64,000 nucleotides of DNA from Candidatus Saccharimonadales bacterium (lineage in GTDB: Bacteria; Patescibacteriota; Saccharimonadia; Saccharimonadales; Saccharimonadaceae), in the NCBI GenBank assembly GCA_035697325.1, contig DASSDB010000004.1:1-64000 (forward strand). Reading direction: 5' to 3'. A model generated the notes under the pieces. The model worked only from the letters and a program-made list of their open reading frames with translations, searched no databases and was not told where the DNA came from. Positions 27,684-36,586 of this stretch are shown here, piece after piece. How positions within the stretch are numbered: the stretch's first letter is position 1; each line of letters opens with the position of its first letter. The position numbers were made by a program, and so were the translations under genes.

Positions 27684-28162
27684 TGAAATACAACGAACTC
27701 CAAGTAACCGCTAACAAAAGCAAGAAACGCGTTGGTCGCGGTATTGCGGCTGGTCAGGGTAAGACTGCTGGCCGTGGTACGAAAGGACAAGGCGCTCGTA
27801 CTGGTAAAAAGCTGAACGCGATGTTCCAGGGTGGCTCTGGTGCGCTTGTTCGCCGTACACCTAAAGCGCGTGGATTTAAGAGTCTTCGTACGCCTGCGCA
27901 AGTTGTTTACCTCGATCACCTTAACGCTTTTAAAGGCAAGACTGCCGATAACATGAGCTTGTTTGAGGCCGGCCTTATCGCAACACCTTTCCACTCAGTT
28001 AAGATCATCGCTCGCGGTGAACTAAAAGAGAAGGTGACGCTTCGTGTCCAAGCAGCTAGCCAGAGTGTCCAAGAAGCTGTCGCAAAGGCAGGCGGAACCT
28101 TCGAAAAGGTGGCGGTTCCTGTAAAACAGAGCGCTAAAGAAGCTGAAAAAGCCGACAAATAA
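27683..28162 (+). CDS. rplO: Ribosomal protein uL15
   Basis: A late-assembling 50S protein, 159 residues. It starts MKYNELQVTANKSKKRVGRG, with the Gly-rich GQGKTAGRGTKGQGARTG segment. A terminator follows, so secY is a separate unit, unlike the usual rplO-secY coupling. Confidence 0.96.
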   Translation: MKYNELQVTANKSKKRVGRGIAAGQGKTAGRGTKGQGARTGKKLNAMFQGGSGALVRRTPKARGFKSLRTPAQVVYLDHLNAFKGKTADNMSLFEAGLIATPFHSVKIIARGELKEKVTLRVQAASQSVQEAVAKAGGTFEKVAVPVKQSAKEAEKADK

Positions 28163-28183
28163 TACACATCCGTATAACAAAAT

Positions 28184-28204
28184 GAGCCCTCGCAATGAGG
28201 GTTC
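28184..28204 (+). terminator. rplO terminator
   Basis: An 8-bp stem with one G-U pair (28184-28191 with 28197-28204) is followed by T5. It closes the rplC-rplO block. Confidence 0.85.
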
Positions 28205-28286
28205 TTTTTGATTTCATCTAGGGTAAAGCCAACATTGACGGAGTTGGCGATGAGCGGCAGCAAGATGCCGTGCTCCCGGTTTTTAT

Positions 28287-28688
28287 CTACAAATGCGAGA
28301 TCCAATCAACCATTAAAGCTCTCGAAGCGGGACCGTACTCAGAAATCTCACTCGGTGATAATGGCCTAGCTTCTTGCTCGAACAGCTCGATGAGCCGTCT
28401 TCCAACCCTCCATTTCATTCGTTCTTCGACACCCGTGTTCCGTCGCCTGATGAGTCGAACGTCTGGACGAGGATCTTTATCGTCGAACCAAGCTTTGTAG
28501 ACTCGAGGTGTCAATCGATTGCCCGCGGACGTTATTACGATGAAGCACTCAGGATCACTGATGGGCAAAAACGCAGTCATTGTGATCCATAAGCGCGTCG
28601 CATGACTTTGGTCGTACATGATTGTGCTTGAAGTGTAGGCAAGCAGGTCATCGTAGGAGAGTAACTCTTCTTCCTGGGGATGTGCCAT
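28287..28688 (-). CDS. Orphan protein, 133 aa
   Basis: ATG 28688 is preceded by GAGGAAGGATTACTC and is preferred over the upstream in-frame start at 28721. The product is soluble and acidic at the N-terminus (HPQEEELLSYDDLL) and basic in the middle (VRLIRRRNTG). No signal peptide is present. Two small hairpins (28228-28248 and 28256-28271) lie beyond its stop. The family is unknown. Confidence 0.65.
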   Translation of the reverse strand: MAHPQEEELLSYDDLLAYTSSTIMYDQSHATRLWITMTAFLPISDPECFIVITSAGNRLTPRVYKAWFDDKDPRPDVRLIRRRNTGVEERMKWRVGRRLIELFEQEARPLSPSEISEYGPASRALMVDWISHL

Positions 28689-28796
28689 GAGTAATCCTTC
28701 CTCGAGGTCAGAACATAGCAACTATACAGGATATCCGTCTATAACAAAAGGGTGACTGTAAGGGGCCACATATATTAAGGTTGGACGGGGTGTACA

Positions 28797-28834
28797 CCAC
28801 CTCTCCTCGCTGCGAAATGAACGAGGAGAGGTGG
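28797..28834 (-). terminator. Long GC-rich hairpin
   Basis: A perfect 13-bp stem (28797-28809 with 28822-28834) with a 12-nt loop lies 6 nt beyond the minus-strand stop at 28840. Confidence 0.7.
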
Positions 28835-28839
28835 CGGCC

Positions 28840-29149
28840 CTAGCTGCACAATTTGGTGATGCGCTCGCAGGCCTGGACCAACTCATGTCGATGAGCCACA
28901 GCCCGAACGATTTTCGTGAGGCCGAAAAACAGCATGTCGGCTGGAGCTGTGTAGTCGTGCGCGCGGAGCTGGGGCGGTGACACGACTGACATCAATACTG
29001 GTGCCAGTGCTGGCGCAGTATCTCGCGATACGTTCACTCACGCTTTGCCGCTTTTCTTCCGCAGCGAGCGGCATCACGTTGAAAACGCCAAGGATGACGA
29101 TTTCTCCGTCTGCATGGTGAGTCGCTGACTCGATGACGATACCTATCAC
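28840..29149 (-). pseudogene. Small orphan gene split by a frameshift
   Basis: Frame one starts at GTG 29149 and reads plausibly to about residue 42 (QSVSERIAR), then becomes Arg/Ser/His-rich and ends at 28883. A second frame, open from GTG 29037 to the stop at 28840, supplies a natural-looking continuation (DTAPALAPVLMSVV, DMLFFGLTKIVRAVAHRHELV). A single-base change near 29020-29030 would join them into a protein of about 103 residues. Two overlapping genes are the alternative. No family is recognised. Confidence 0.45.
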
Positions 29150-29271
29150 ACGATCACTCCATAGTCGCTCATGAATGGGTCTATGTATATAATAACCATC
29201 TTATTAACAGTATGTCTATTATGTGAAAAATGAAGGCTAAGCAACCACTTATTCTTGATAGGAAATTATGC

Positions 29272-29277
29272 TACAAT
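29272..29277 (+). promoter_or_regulatory. secY -10 box
   Basis: TGC followed by TACAAT is an extended -10 element about 50 nt before ATG 29327; no clear -35 is visible. Confidence 0.4.
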
Positions 29278-29326
29278 AGAGGAAATTGCTTTAGACTAAT
29301 ACTATTTTCTGAGGGGTAAGAGAGTC

Positions 29327-30739
29327 ATGAACTGGAAAACCATTTTCCGATCATTCAAAAATAAAGACATGCAAAAACGCCTGATCATCGTTATCGGGCT
29401 TATCATTGCATACAGGCTTTTGGCCCATATCCCAGTCCCATTGGCTGAGCCGACTCAGTTGAAGGAAGTAATTAATAATGTTGTAAGCGGGAGTGACTTC
29501 GGCGGATTCTTGAACCTTCTTTCGGGTGGAGCACTGGCTCAATTCTCGATTGTTCTGGTAGGAATGAGTCCATTCATTACAGCGTCGATCATCACGCAGT
29601 TACTCACGAAAGCCATTCCGCGACTTGAGGAACTTCACAAGGATGGTGAATCTGGACGACGTAAGATCAACCAATGGACGCGTCTTCTCTCCGTGCCGCT
29701 TGCGATTATTCAATCTATCGCCTTTATCTATATTTTGAGACAAACGGTACTTGCAGGTAATACCACCGGGCTCGCAGATCCTACCCCTATAGAATGGATC
29801 GTTGCCGTAACAGCCATGACCGCAGGTTCTATCCTTCTTATGTGGCTTGGCGAGCTGATTACAGAACAAGGTATCGGAAACGGTATTAGCCTTCTTATTT
29901 TTGCCGGTATCATCAGCCAGCTTCCACAGACACTCGGAACAATTGGCACATCTCTTTTCGATACATCAAAAGACGGCGCGCTTAGTGTCTTTGGCTGGTT
30001 CTCAATTCCTGTTAATCCAATTGCGTTCTGGGTGGTGCTTGGGGTGGCCCTGGCATCACTTGTTGTTTTGTACATTCTTGTCAAAATCAACGAAGCACAG
30101 CGAGTCATTACGATTAATTATGCCAAGCGTGTCCAGGGCAATAGTACCTATGGCGGCGTAAAAAGTATTTTGCCGGTAAAACTTATCGCTGCCGGTGTGA
30201 TCCCGGTGATCTTCGCTGTCGCGTTCTTGGCGTTACCCGCATTTATCGGACAGGTCCTTAAGGCATCTGGCAATCCGGCGCTCCTGACATTGGCGACGAA
30301 CTTGATTACGTGGTTCCAAGCGCCACAGCCCGGGGCATTTACGGGCGATACGCTCGCATCGCTTATTTATCCGGCCTCGTACTTCGTATTAGTCATTCTC
30401 TTCACGTATTTTTACACAGGTATTGTATTCAATTCGAATGAAATTGCCGAAAATTTACAGAAGCAAGGGGGCTTTATCGATGGTGTCCGTCCGGGGCTTC
30501 AAACCGAAAAATATCTTTCGCGCACGGTAAACCGTCTCATCTTGTTCGGCTCGATCGCACTAGGCATTATTGCCATTCTGCCATTTGTCGCAGAGTATAT
30601 CTTTGCGCTACTCGCGCTCAACGCAGCCAACCTCGCTATCGGTGGTACAGGCCTTCTCATCGTTGTGTCGGTAGGGCTAGAGAGCCTTCGCCAGATCAAT
30701 TCCCGCGCTCTTATGGTAACGTACGACGATTACAACTAA
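29327..30739 (+). CDS. secY: Protein translocase subunit SecY
   Basis: The pore-forming subunit of the Sec translocon, 470 residues, with ten predicted membrane segments. The first cytoplasmic loop contains the usual ISQLLTKAIPRLEELHKDGE-like region, and the plug region is Gly/Ser-rich. GAGGGGTAAGAGAGTC precedes ATG 29327. The usual spc neighbours adk and map are not downstream; a sortase gene is. Confidence 0.96.
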   Translation: MNWKTIFRSFKNKDMQKRLIIVIGLIIAYRLLAHIPVPLAEPTQLKEVINNVVSGSDFGGFLNLLSGGALAQFSIVLVGMSPFITASIITQLLTKAIPRLEELHKDGESGRRKINQWTRLLSVPLAIIQSIAFIYILRQTVLAGNTTGLADPTPIEWIVAVTAMTAGSILLMWLGELITEQGIGNGISLLIFAGIISQLPQTLGTIGTSLFDTSKDGALSVFGWFSIPVNPIAFWVVLGVALASLVVLYILVKINEAQRVITINYAKRVQGNSTYGGVKSILPVKLIAAGVIPVIFAVAFLALPAFIGQVLKASGNPALLTLATNLITWFQAPQPGAFTGDTLASLIYPASYFVLVILFTYFYTGIVFNSNEIAENLQKQGGFIDGVRPGLQTEKYLSRTVNRLILFGSIALGIIAILPFVAEYIFALLALNAANLAIGGTGLLIVVSVGLESLRQINSRALMVTYDDYN

Positions 30740-30753
30740 TCTTTTCACATTGC

Positions 30754-30759
30754 TATACT
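30754..30759 (+). promoter_or_regulatory. -10 box of the leaderless sortase gene
   Basis: TGC plus TATACT (30754-30759) ends exactly 6 nt before ATG 30766. Confidence 0.65.
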
Positions 30760-30765
30760 TAAAGT

Positions 30766-31416
30766 ATGATTAGCTACGCAAAATGGCGCCGACCTTTCTT
30801 TTGGGTGATCGTTCTGCTCATTATCGGTGTCATTGGCCTTTGGGTGTATAAAGATTTTTTTATGCCGTCTACTCCCCAAAGCAGTGATATGCCTCGGACT
30901 ATCAGTACGGATTCGGCGCGCAATGGTACTCCTCCAAATGATAACGAGGTTCATTCATATACCGTTCCGGCCGAGCATCCACGACGCATGACAATAACAA
31001 GTGTCGGTATCAATACTCTTGTAAAACCTGTCGGTATAACGGCAGGAGGAGCCTTGGACGCGCCTAAGACGGCGTGGGACGTGGGATGGTATAAAGATAG
31101 TGGACTCCCTGGACGATCTGGAGCTATGTTGATCGATGGTCATGTTAATGATTCCTACAATACCCCGGGAGTTTTCGCCGACCTGAAAAAAACGAAGCCT
31201 GGTGACAAAATAACAGTCGAACGAGGAGATGGAGCGATAGTTTTATATAGTATCGTCACCGTTGAGCAGATACCCTTGGCTCAGGTGGACATGAAGCGGC
31301 TTCTAAAGCCGATACAGGGGTCTGAAGGGTTGAATCTCATTACTTGCGGCGGCTCGTATGATAAGAAAGCGGCAACATATAGCGATCGCATCCTGGTATT
31401 TGCCAAACGCGCATAG
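30766..31416 (+). CDS. Sortase, class E/F-like
   Basis: A membrane-anchored transpeptidase of 216 residues that would link secreted proteins to the envelope. One N-terminal membrane helix (residues 10-28) is followed by a linker and the sortase beta-barrel. The catalytic residues are visible: His in MLIDGHVN, Cys in NLITCGG, and Arg in YSDRILVFAKR. The short TCGG context and lack of extra domains resemble class F enzymes of Actinobacteria and CPR. It has its own leaderless promoter. No LPxTG substrate is encoded in this window. Confidence 0.85.
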   Translation: MISYAKWRRPFFWVIVLLIIGVIGLWVYKDFFMPSTPQSSDMPRTISTDSARNGTPPNDNEVHSYTVPAEHPRRMTITSVGINTLVKPVGITAGGALDAPKTAWDVGWYKDSGLPGRSGAMLIDGHVNDSYNTPGVFADLKKTKPGDKITVERGDGAIVLYSIVTVEQIPLAQVDMKRLLKPIQGSEGLNLITCGGSYDKKAATYSDRILVFAKRA

Positions 31417-31422
31417 TATCAC

Positions 31423-31450
31423 TTGACGTGCAGAGGCAATACGATACAAT
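31423..31450 (+). promoter_or_regulatory. Upstream promoter before infA
   Basis: TTGACG (31423-31428), a 16-nt spacer and TACAAT (31445-31450). It would give a leader of about 90 nt containing a 6-bp hairpin (GCTACG with CGTAGC, 31472-31489). Confidence 0.5.
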
Positions 31451-31505
31451 AGGAGTATACAAATTTACTTAGCTACGACTTCACGTAGCGTCTTATGAAA
31501 AACGC

Positions 31506-31534
31506 TTGCTCCTGATACTTTTTTGGTGTATAAT
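31506..31534 (+). promoter_or_regulatory. Proximal infA promoter
   Basis: TTGCTC (31506-31511), a 17-nt spacer and TATAAT (31529-31534), 15 nt before ATG 31550. The leader would be only about 9 nt. Confidence 0.65.
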
Positions 31535-31549
31535 CTACTACTGTAGTTT

Positions 31550-31798
31550 ATGGCTGATCAAAAAGGAGTTATTCGAGTAAAAGGGAAGGTAGTGGAAGCA
31601 CTGCCTAATACTCAATTCCGGATAGAACTTGAGAACGGTCATAAGATCACCGGCCACATTAGCGGTAAAATGCGAAGGCATTATATTCGACTAGTGCCGG
31701 AGGATAAAGTGGAAGTCGAGATGAGCCCTTATGATCTTACCAAGGGCAGAATCGTCTACCGCTTCGATGAACGACAGGCTCGCCCACAAGCGGCCTAA
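31550..31798 (+). CDS. infA: Translation initiation factor IF-1
   Basis: An OB-fold factor that occupies the 30S A site during initiation, 82 residues. [20 protein letters not shown] and [20 protein letters not shown] are canonical. The tail is extended by about 9 residues. It heads the alpha-operon genes. Confidence 0.95.
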   Translation: MADQKGVIRVKGKVVEALPNTQFRIELENGHKITGHISGKMRRHYIRLVPEDKVEVEMSPYDLTKGRIVYRFDERQARPQAA

Positions 31799-31842
31799 CA
31801 TATTAACGTTTAACGGGTTACCGAGGAGTTTCTATATCGCTC

Positions 31843-31959
31843 ATGAAAGTTCGTGCGAGTGTAAAGAAAATCAGTCCCGATGACATTTTGGTGCGCCGTA
31901 AAGGCCGCCTTCGTGTTATCAACAAGAAAAAACCTAAGAATAAGCAAAGGCAGGGTTAA
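31843..31959 (+). CDS. rpmJ: Ribosomal protein bL36, zinc-free form
   Basis: A 38-residue 50S protein. It starts [11 protein letters not shown] and ends KNKQRQG, the family boundaries. The three Cys and one His that bind zinc in the common form are replaced (SPDDI, VINKKKP), making it the cysteine-free variant. GAGGAGTTTCTATATCGCTC precedes the start. rpsM begins 2 nt after its stop. Confidence 0.94.
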   Translation: MKVRASVKKISPDDILVRRKGRLRVINKKKPKNKQRQG

Positions 31960-31961
31960 GC

Positions 31962-32348
31962 ATGGCTCGAATTGCTGGGGTAGTTATCCCATCAGAAAAG
32001 CAAGTCGTGATCGCATTGACGTATATCTACGGCATCGGTCCGCACTTCGCTTCGACCATCCTTGCGGCGGCTAAAGTAGAGCCGACCACTCGGGTGAAAG
32101 ATCTCACCGAGGCTGAAGAACAGCGTATTCGTGAAATAATCGATAAAGATTATACGACCGAAGGCGACCTACAGCGCTTGGTAACAAATAACATTAAGCG
32201 CCTCAAGGACGTCAACGCGTACCGAGGTCTTCGCCACAAGGCAAAACTTCCAGTACGCGGTCAACGAACCCGTACGAACGCACGAACTCGTAAGGGTAAG
32301 TCAGTAGCAGTAGGCGGAACACAAAAGAAGGCCGCGTCTAAGACGTAG
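31962..32348 (+). CDS. rpsM: Ribosomal protein uS13
   Basis: A 30S head protein bridging to the 50S, 128 residues. [20 protein letters not shown] and the basic tail [20 protein letters not shown] are canonical. Confidence 0.96.
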   Translation: MARIAGVVIPSEKQVVIALTYIYGIGPHFASTILAAAKVEPTTRVKDLTEAEEQRIREIIDKDYTTEGDLQRLVTNNIKRLKDVNAYRGLRHKAKLPVRGQRTRTNARTRKGKSVAVGGTQKKAASKT

Positions 32349-32363
32349 AAAGGATATTGAGAT

Positions 32364-32753
32364 ATGGCAGACGCTAAATCAACTCGAAAAAAGCAACGCC
32401 GATCAGTTCCTTCTGGTCAGCTGCACATCCAGGCAACGTTTAATAATACGATTATTACGTTCTCTGACAAAAAAGGTAATGTACTCGCCTCAAGTAGTGC
32501 CGGTGCATCAGGATTCCGCGGAAGCAAAAAAGGAACAGCATATGCTGCTCAGGTTGCCGCAGAAAAAGCTGCTGAAGCTGTGAAATCTCTTCATGGTATG
32601 AGCAGTGTCGATGTATTTGTAAAAGGCGTTGGTCTTGGTCGCGACGCAGCGATCCGAGCACTCGACAACTTCGATATCAATGTTGAAAGCATCAAGGACG
32701 TAACAGGTGTGCCACACGGTGGTGTTCGTCCTCGTAAGGCACGGAGGGCGTAA
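32364..32753 (+). CDS. rpsK: Ribosomal protein uS11
   Basis: A 30S platform protein near the mRNA exit, 129 residues. It shows GQLHIQATFNNTIITFSD and the C-terminal DVTGVPHGGVRPRKARRA. Confidence 0.96.
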   Translation: MADAKSTRKKQRRSVPSGQLHIQATFNNTIITFSDKKGNVLASSSAGASGFRGSKKGTAYAAQVAAEKAAEAVKSLHGMSSVDVFVKGVGLGRDAAIRALDNFDINVESIKDVTGVPHGGVRPRKARRA

Positions 32754-32757
32754 TTAG

Positions 32758-33375
32758 ATGGCACGAGATACTTCACCAATCGTGAAGCAGAGTCGCCGCG
32801 AAGGCTACGCGCTTCACCCTAAAGCACATAAAATTCTAGCAAAAAAATCTGGTATTCCAGGTCAACACAGTGGCGGTCGTCAAAGCAAGCCAAGCTTGTA
32901 CGCGACTCAGCTCCGTGAAAAACAAAAAGTTCGCCGCATCTACGGTCTGCTCGAAAAGCAATTCGCTCGCCTTATGAACGAAGCGTCACGCAAGCAAGGC
33001 CTTAGCGGTGAGAACTTGCTTCAGCTGTTAGAGCTTCGTATGGATAACGCGGTATATCGCGCTGGATTCGCTACGAGTCGTCGCGCAGCTCGCCAACTGG
33101 TGAGCCACGGACACTTTATGCTCAATGGTCGACGCGTTGACATTCCTTCCATTCGTCTCAAACCTGGTGACGAAATTACCGTACGCGAAAAAAGCATGAA
33201 ATCTGGCTACTTCTCTCAAATTGATGACGTGGTAAAAAACTCAATCCAAGGTCCACTTAGCTGGCTAAAAAGCGATGCCAAGAAGGTTAAGATTGAAATT
33301 ACCGGGTTACCAAAACGCGAAGAAGCCGAGGCAGACATTAACGAACAGCTCATTGTTGAGTACTACTCACGTTAA
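32758..33375 (+). CDS. rpsD: Ribosomal protein uS4, cysteine-free
   Basis: A 16S 5'-domain nucleator and decoding-fidelity protein, 205 residues. The S4 domain (LELRMDNAVYRAGFATSRR, QLVSHGHFMLNGRRV) is intact. The N-terminal segment, which holds a zinc-binding Cys cluster in some bacteria, has none here. Confidence 0.96.
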   Translation: MARDTSPIVKQSRREGYALHPKAHKILAKKSGIPGQHSGGRQSKPSLYATQLREKQKVRRIYGLLEKQFARLMNEASRKQGLSGENLLQLLELRMDNAVYRAGFATSRRAARQLVSHGHFMLNGRRVDIPSIRLKPGDEITVREKSMKSGYFSQIDDVVKNSIQGPLSWLKSDAKKVKIEITGLPKREEAEADINEQLIVEYYSR

Positions 33376-33395
33376 ATAGGGTAAGGAGATAAGAA

Positions 33396-34319
33396 ATGTC
33401 AAAAGTAATTCACAACCCTGCACTAGCCGCAGTAAACGAAATGGGTGCAAACGAAGCCGAATTCGTCATCGAGCCACTCTTCGCTAACTATGGCTATACC
33501 CTTGGTAACAGCCTTCGCCGCGTACTTCTTTCAAGTATCCGCGGTGGCGCGATGGTAGCATTCCGAATTGAAGGTGTCAGTCACGAATTCACAACTGTTG
33601 AAGGTGTTAAAGAAGATGTTGTTGACATCATGCTTAACATCAAAAATATCCGACTCAAGGTTCATAGCGACGAGCCGGTTGAGCTTCGTCTTGAGAAAAA
33701 AGGCGCTGGTGTTATTACCGCTGCCGATATCAAGACGACGGCTGATGTAGAGGTGGTCAACCCTGAGCAAGTCATTGCAACAATTGACGACCCAAAAAAG
33801 TCAATTATTATCGATTTCGTCGCAGAAGCCGGACGGGGTTACCGTTCAATTGAAGAGTCAAGCGAAGCTCGTATTCACAGCGATATGATTGCGCTTGATG
33901 CAATGTTTAGCCCAGTGCTTCGCGTACGCTATAAAGTTGATGGTACACGTGTCGGACAAGATACAAACCTTGATAAGCTTCGCCTTATTGTTGAGACTGA
34001 TGGAACAATTACTCCTCAGGACGCATTCGAAGAGGCTGCTGCTATCTTGGTAAACCAATATACTGCACTTGCCGGTAGCACTACAGTTGCCGCAGCACCT
34101 GCGCCAGGCCAGGCATCAGTAAACGATGACGACGAGCTCAACACTCCGATTGAAGAACTTGATCTGACCGCTCGTACGGCAAACGCACTGATCAACAACG
34201 AAATCCGTACTGTTCGCGACCTTGTAACACTTAGCGAACAAGATCTCCGCGAGCTAAAAGGCTTTGGATCAAAGGCACTGGATGAAGTTAAAGATAAACT
34301 AGCGGAGCTTGAACTCTAA
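33396..34319 (+). CDS. rpoA: DNA-directed RNA polymerase subunit alpha
   Basis: The assembly platform for RNA polymerase, 307 residues. The N-terminal domain has GYTLGNSLRRVLLSSIRG. The C-terminal domain, which binds UP elements and activators, is complete (EELDLTARTANALINNEI, LKGFGSKALDEVKDKL) after an Ala/Pro-rich linker near residues 226-248. It overlaps rplQ by 1 nt. Confidence 0.97.
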   Translation: MSKVIHNPALAAVNEMGANEAEFVIEPLFANYGYTLGNSLRRVLLSSIRGGAMVAFRIEGVSHEFTTVEGVKEDVVDIMLNIKNIRLKVHSDEPVELRLEKKGAGVITAADIKTTADVEVVNPEQVIATIDDPKKSIIIDFVAEAGRGYRSIEESSEARIHSDMIALDAMFSPVLRVRYKVDGTRVGQDTNLDKLRLIVETDGTITPQDAFEEAAAILVNQYTALAGSTTVAAAPAPGQASVNDDDELNTPIEELDLTARTANALINNEIRTVRDLVTLSEQDLRELKGFGSKALDEVKDKLAELEL

Positions 34320-34714
34320 TGCATCGACACGGATACAAAGGGCGCAAGTTTGGTCGCGAACGCGATCAGCGCCGCGCACTGCTTAAAGGCTTAGCGACCA
34401 GCCTTGTCGAACACGGCAAGATTGAAACAACGCTTCCAAAAGCCAAAGAGCTCGTGCGTTACATTGAAAAGTTAATTACAAAGGCCAAGAAGGGCGATCT
34501 TGCGAACCGCCGAATGGTGATCGCGGGTCTGAGTACTCAAGCAGCAGCATTCAAGCTGGTTGATGAGATCGCACCTCAGCTTACCGGCCGTACCAGCGGA
34601 CATGTTCGTGTTGAGCGAACCCGCCTCCGTGTCGGTGACGGTGCACAAATGGCCACAATTGCCTTTGTCGACGAGCTGAAACCAGCTCTTAAAAAGGAAG
34701 AGGTGAAGGCGTAA
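34319..34714 (+). CDS. rplQ: Ribosomal protein bL17
   Basis: A tunnel-exit protein, 131 residues. GRERDQRRALLKGLATSL and LITKAKKGDLANRRMV fit the family. It overlaps rplM by 1 nt, so rpoA, rplQ and rplM are translationally coupled. Confidence 0.95.
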   Translation: MHRHGYKGRKFGRERDQRRALLKGLATSLVEHGKIETTLPKAKELVRYIEKLITKAKKGDLANRRMVIAGLSTQAAAFKLVDEIAPQLTGRTSGHVRVERTRLRVGDGAQMATIAFVDELKPALKKEEVKA

Positions 34715-35157
34715 TGGCAACTAACGTAAAAACCTACTCACAAAAACCAAGCGAAGTAACTCGTCGTTGGATTCTTATCGACGCGAGTGAAGCTCCACTT
34801 GGTCGCGTTGCAACACAAATTGCAACCTACCTAATTGGAAAATACAAGCCAAGTTACACACCACATATCGATGGTGGCGACTATGTCGTCGTCATCAATG
34901 CCGAGATGGCAGTTTTGACCGGTGATAAAGAGACAGGCAAAGTATATTACCGCCACAGCGGTTTCCCCGGTGGAATCAAAGAAGCAACCGCTAAAGAGGT
35001 GCGCGAGAAGCAACCGGAGCTTCTTATCGAGAACGCCGTAAAAGGTATGCTCCCTAAGAACAAGCTTTCTCCTGAGCGTCTGAAGCGACTTAAAATCTTC
35101 ACAGGAAGTGAGCATGCACATACCGCTCAAACTCCTGAGAAAGTTGAGGTAAAGTAA
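34714..35157 (+). CDS. rplM: Ribosomal protein uL13
   Basis: An early 50S assembly protein, 147 residues. It shows WILIDASEAPLGRVATQIA, YRHSGFPGGIKE and AVKGMLPKNKL. rpsI follows after 1 nt, the common rplM-rpsI pair fused to the alpha operon. Confidence 0.97.
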   Translation: MATNVKTYSQKPSEVTRRWILIDASEAPLGRVATQIATYLIGKYKPSYTPHIDGGDYVVVINAEMAVLTGDKETGKVYYRHSGFPGGIKEATAKEVREKQPELLIENAVKGMLPKNKLSPERLKRLKIFTGSEHAHTAQTPEKVEVK

Positions 35158-35158
35158 T

Positions 35159-35557
35159 ATGGCTGAAGGTAAATACTTTTACGGCCTTGGACGACGCAAG
35201 AGCGCTACAGCCCGTGCACGTCTATACAGTGGCAAGGGCGTTGTAACGATTAACGACAAGCCAGCAGCCGAGTACCTTTCGGACAACAAGACATTGCTTG
35301 CCGAAGTTACTGACCCACTTGCGCTTGTAAACAAGCAAAAAGAGTTCGACGTAACCATTCGTGTTAACGGTGGCGGTCTTGCGGGGCAAGTTGATGCAAT
35401 TAAACTTGCTATCGCAAAGGCACTTACTACGGCACACGGTGATCTTCGAAGTACGCTGAAGAAGGCTGAGTTCCTTCGCCGTGATCCACGCGAGAAAGAG
35501 CGTAAGAAATACGGTCTTCGCAGTGCTCGTAAGCGCGAACAATACTCAAAGCGTTAA
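35159..35557 (+). CDS. rpsI: Ribosomal protein uS9
   Basis: A 30S protein whose C-terminal tail contacts P-site tRNA, 132 residues. It shows YGLGRRKSATARARLY and ends KYGLRSARKREQYSKR, with the terminal Lys-Arg intact. Confidence 0.97.
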   Translation: MAEGKYFYGLGRRKSATARARLYSGKGVVTINDKPAAEYLSDNKTLLAEVTDPLALVNKQKEFDVTIRVNGGGLAGQVDAIKLAIAKALTTAHGDLRSTLKKAEFLRRDPREKERKKYGLRSARKREQYSKR

Positions 35558-35578
35558 AGATACTTTTCTTTACAGAGG

Positions 35579-35598
35579 TCCGTCCTTTTCGGGGCGGA
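35579..35598 (+). terminator. rpsI terminator
   Basis: A 7-bp stem (35579-35585 with 35592-35598) is followed by T5. The -10 box of the next gene (TATACT, 35605-35610) starts right behind the T-tract. Confidence 0.85.
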
Positions 35599-35604
35599 TT
35601 TTTG

Positions 35605-35610
35605 TATACT
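35605..35610 (+). promoter_or_regulatory. -10 box of the RNA methyltransferase gene
   Basis: TATACT ends 10 nt before ATG 35621, giving a leader of only a few nucleotides. Confidence 0.5.
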
Positions 35611-35620
35611 ATATATAGTC

Positions 35621-36586
35621 ATGACAAAAAAATCGAGCCCCGAGGCAAAACGTGAAAAAAAGCTATCTCAACTGTTAGAGCGGTCTTCGCTAGTAATGAA
35701 TTCGTCTCTGGAAAAGACGCGTGAGCAGCTTGGAAGTACGCTCATTCAGTCGGTGCGGATCAACCCGCTTGTTGATGACCCCGAGATGACACTCCGCTCG
35801 ATGTATCAGCTTGGCTGGCGCGGACAAAAGGTCTCCTGGTGTAACTATGGATATTCTATCGATGAAGGGTTTGAGCAATTGCGAGATAGTAGTTTGGTGG
35901 CAAATGGGGCTATTTATATTCAAAATGAGTCGAGTTGGCTTCCTGTCGTGCTTCTAGATGCTTTAGCTGGCAACAGCGTGCTTGATATTTGTGCGGCTCC
36001 CGGCGGCAAAACAAGCCATATCGCTGCGACTATGCACAACTCCGGCAGACTTGTAGCTAACGATAACTCCCGCCCAAGGCTTGCAAAACTTGCAGCCAAC
36101 CTCAAACGCCTTGGAGTAGAGGCTGAGTTGACACTGTACGACGCGACTCGGCTATCGCACAATTTTAATGAACCATTTGATAAAATACTTCTCGATGCTC
36201 CGTGTAGCGGCGAGGGACTCATTGACATACGAAAAAGAAAAACACTTGATACATGGTCGATCGCTCATATCAGACGGTTATCACAGCTCCAAAAGAAGTT
36301 AATTTTTCAAGGGTGGAAGTTGTTGAAGCCTGGCGGCAGATTGGTTTATAGCACATGCACGATGGCGCCCGAAGAAGATGAAGGTGTTGTAAACTGGCTC
36401 TTGAAACGACAACCAGATGCTCATGTTATCGAGCCTATATTTCGCACAGCAAGAAGTATGTCAGGAATCCCAGCATGGAACGGAACAACGTATGCTAAAT
36501 CCCTAGAACGAGCCATCCGTATCTTTCCCGGCGAGGGGAGGGAAGCGTTCTTTGTATGTGTATTAGAAAAGAGTCGCGATGTTTGA
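35621..36586 (+). CDS. RNA cytosine-C5 methyltransferase (NOL1/NOP2/Sun family)
   Basis: A SAM-dependent m5C methyltransferase of 321 residues that would modify rRNA or tRNA. The SAM site reads LDICAAPGGKTSHIA. The two catalytic cysteines are in DAPCSGEG and YSTCTMAPEE. The N-terminal 90 residues resemble the substrate-binding part of RsmF-like enzymes; there is no NusB domain as in RsmB. The 3' end overlaps the next gene by 8 nt. The exact target is unknown. Confidence 0.88.
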   Translation: MTKKSSPEAKREKKLSQLLERSSLVMNSSLEKTREQLGSTLIQSVRINPLVDDPEMTLRSMYQLGWRGQKVSWCNYGYSIDEGFEQLRDSSLVANGAIYIQNESSWLPVVLLDALAGNSVLDICAAPGGKTSHIAATMHNSGRLVANDNSRPRLAKLAANLKRLGVEAELTLYDATRLSHNFNEPFDKILLDAPCSGEGLIDIRKRKTLDTWSIAHIRRLSQLQKKLIFQGWKLLKPGGRLVYSTCTMAPEEDEGVVNWLLKRQPDAHVIEPIFRTARSMSGIPAWNGTTYAKSLERAIRIFPGEGREAFFVCVLEKSRDV

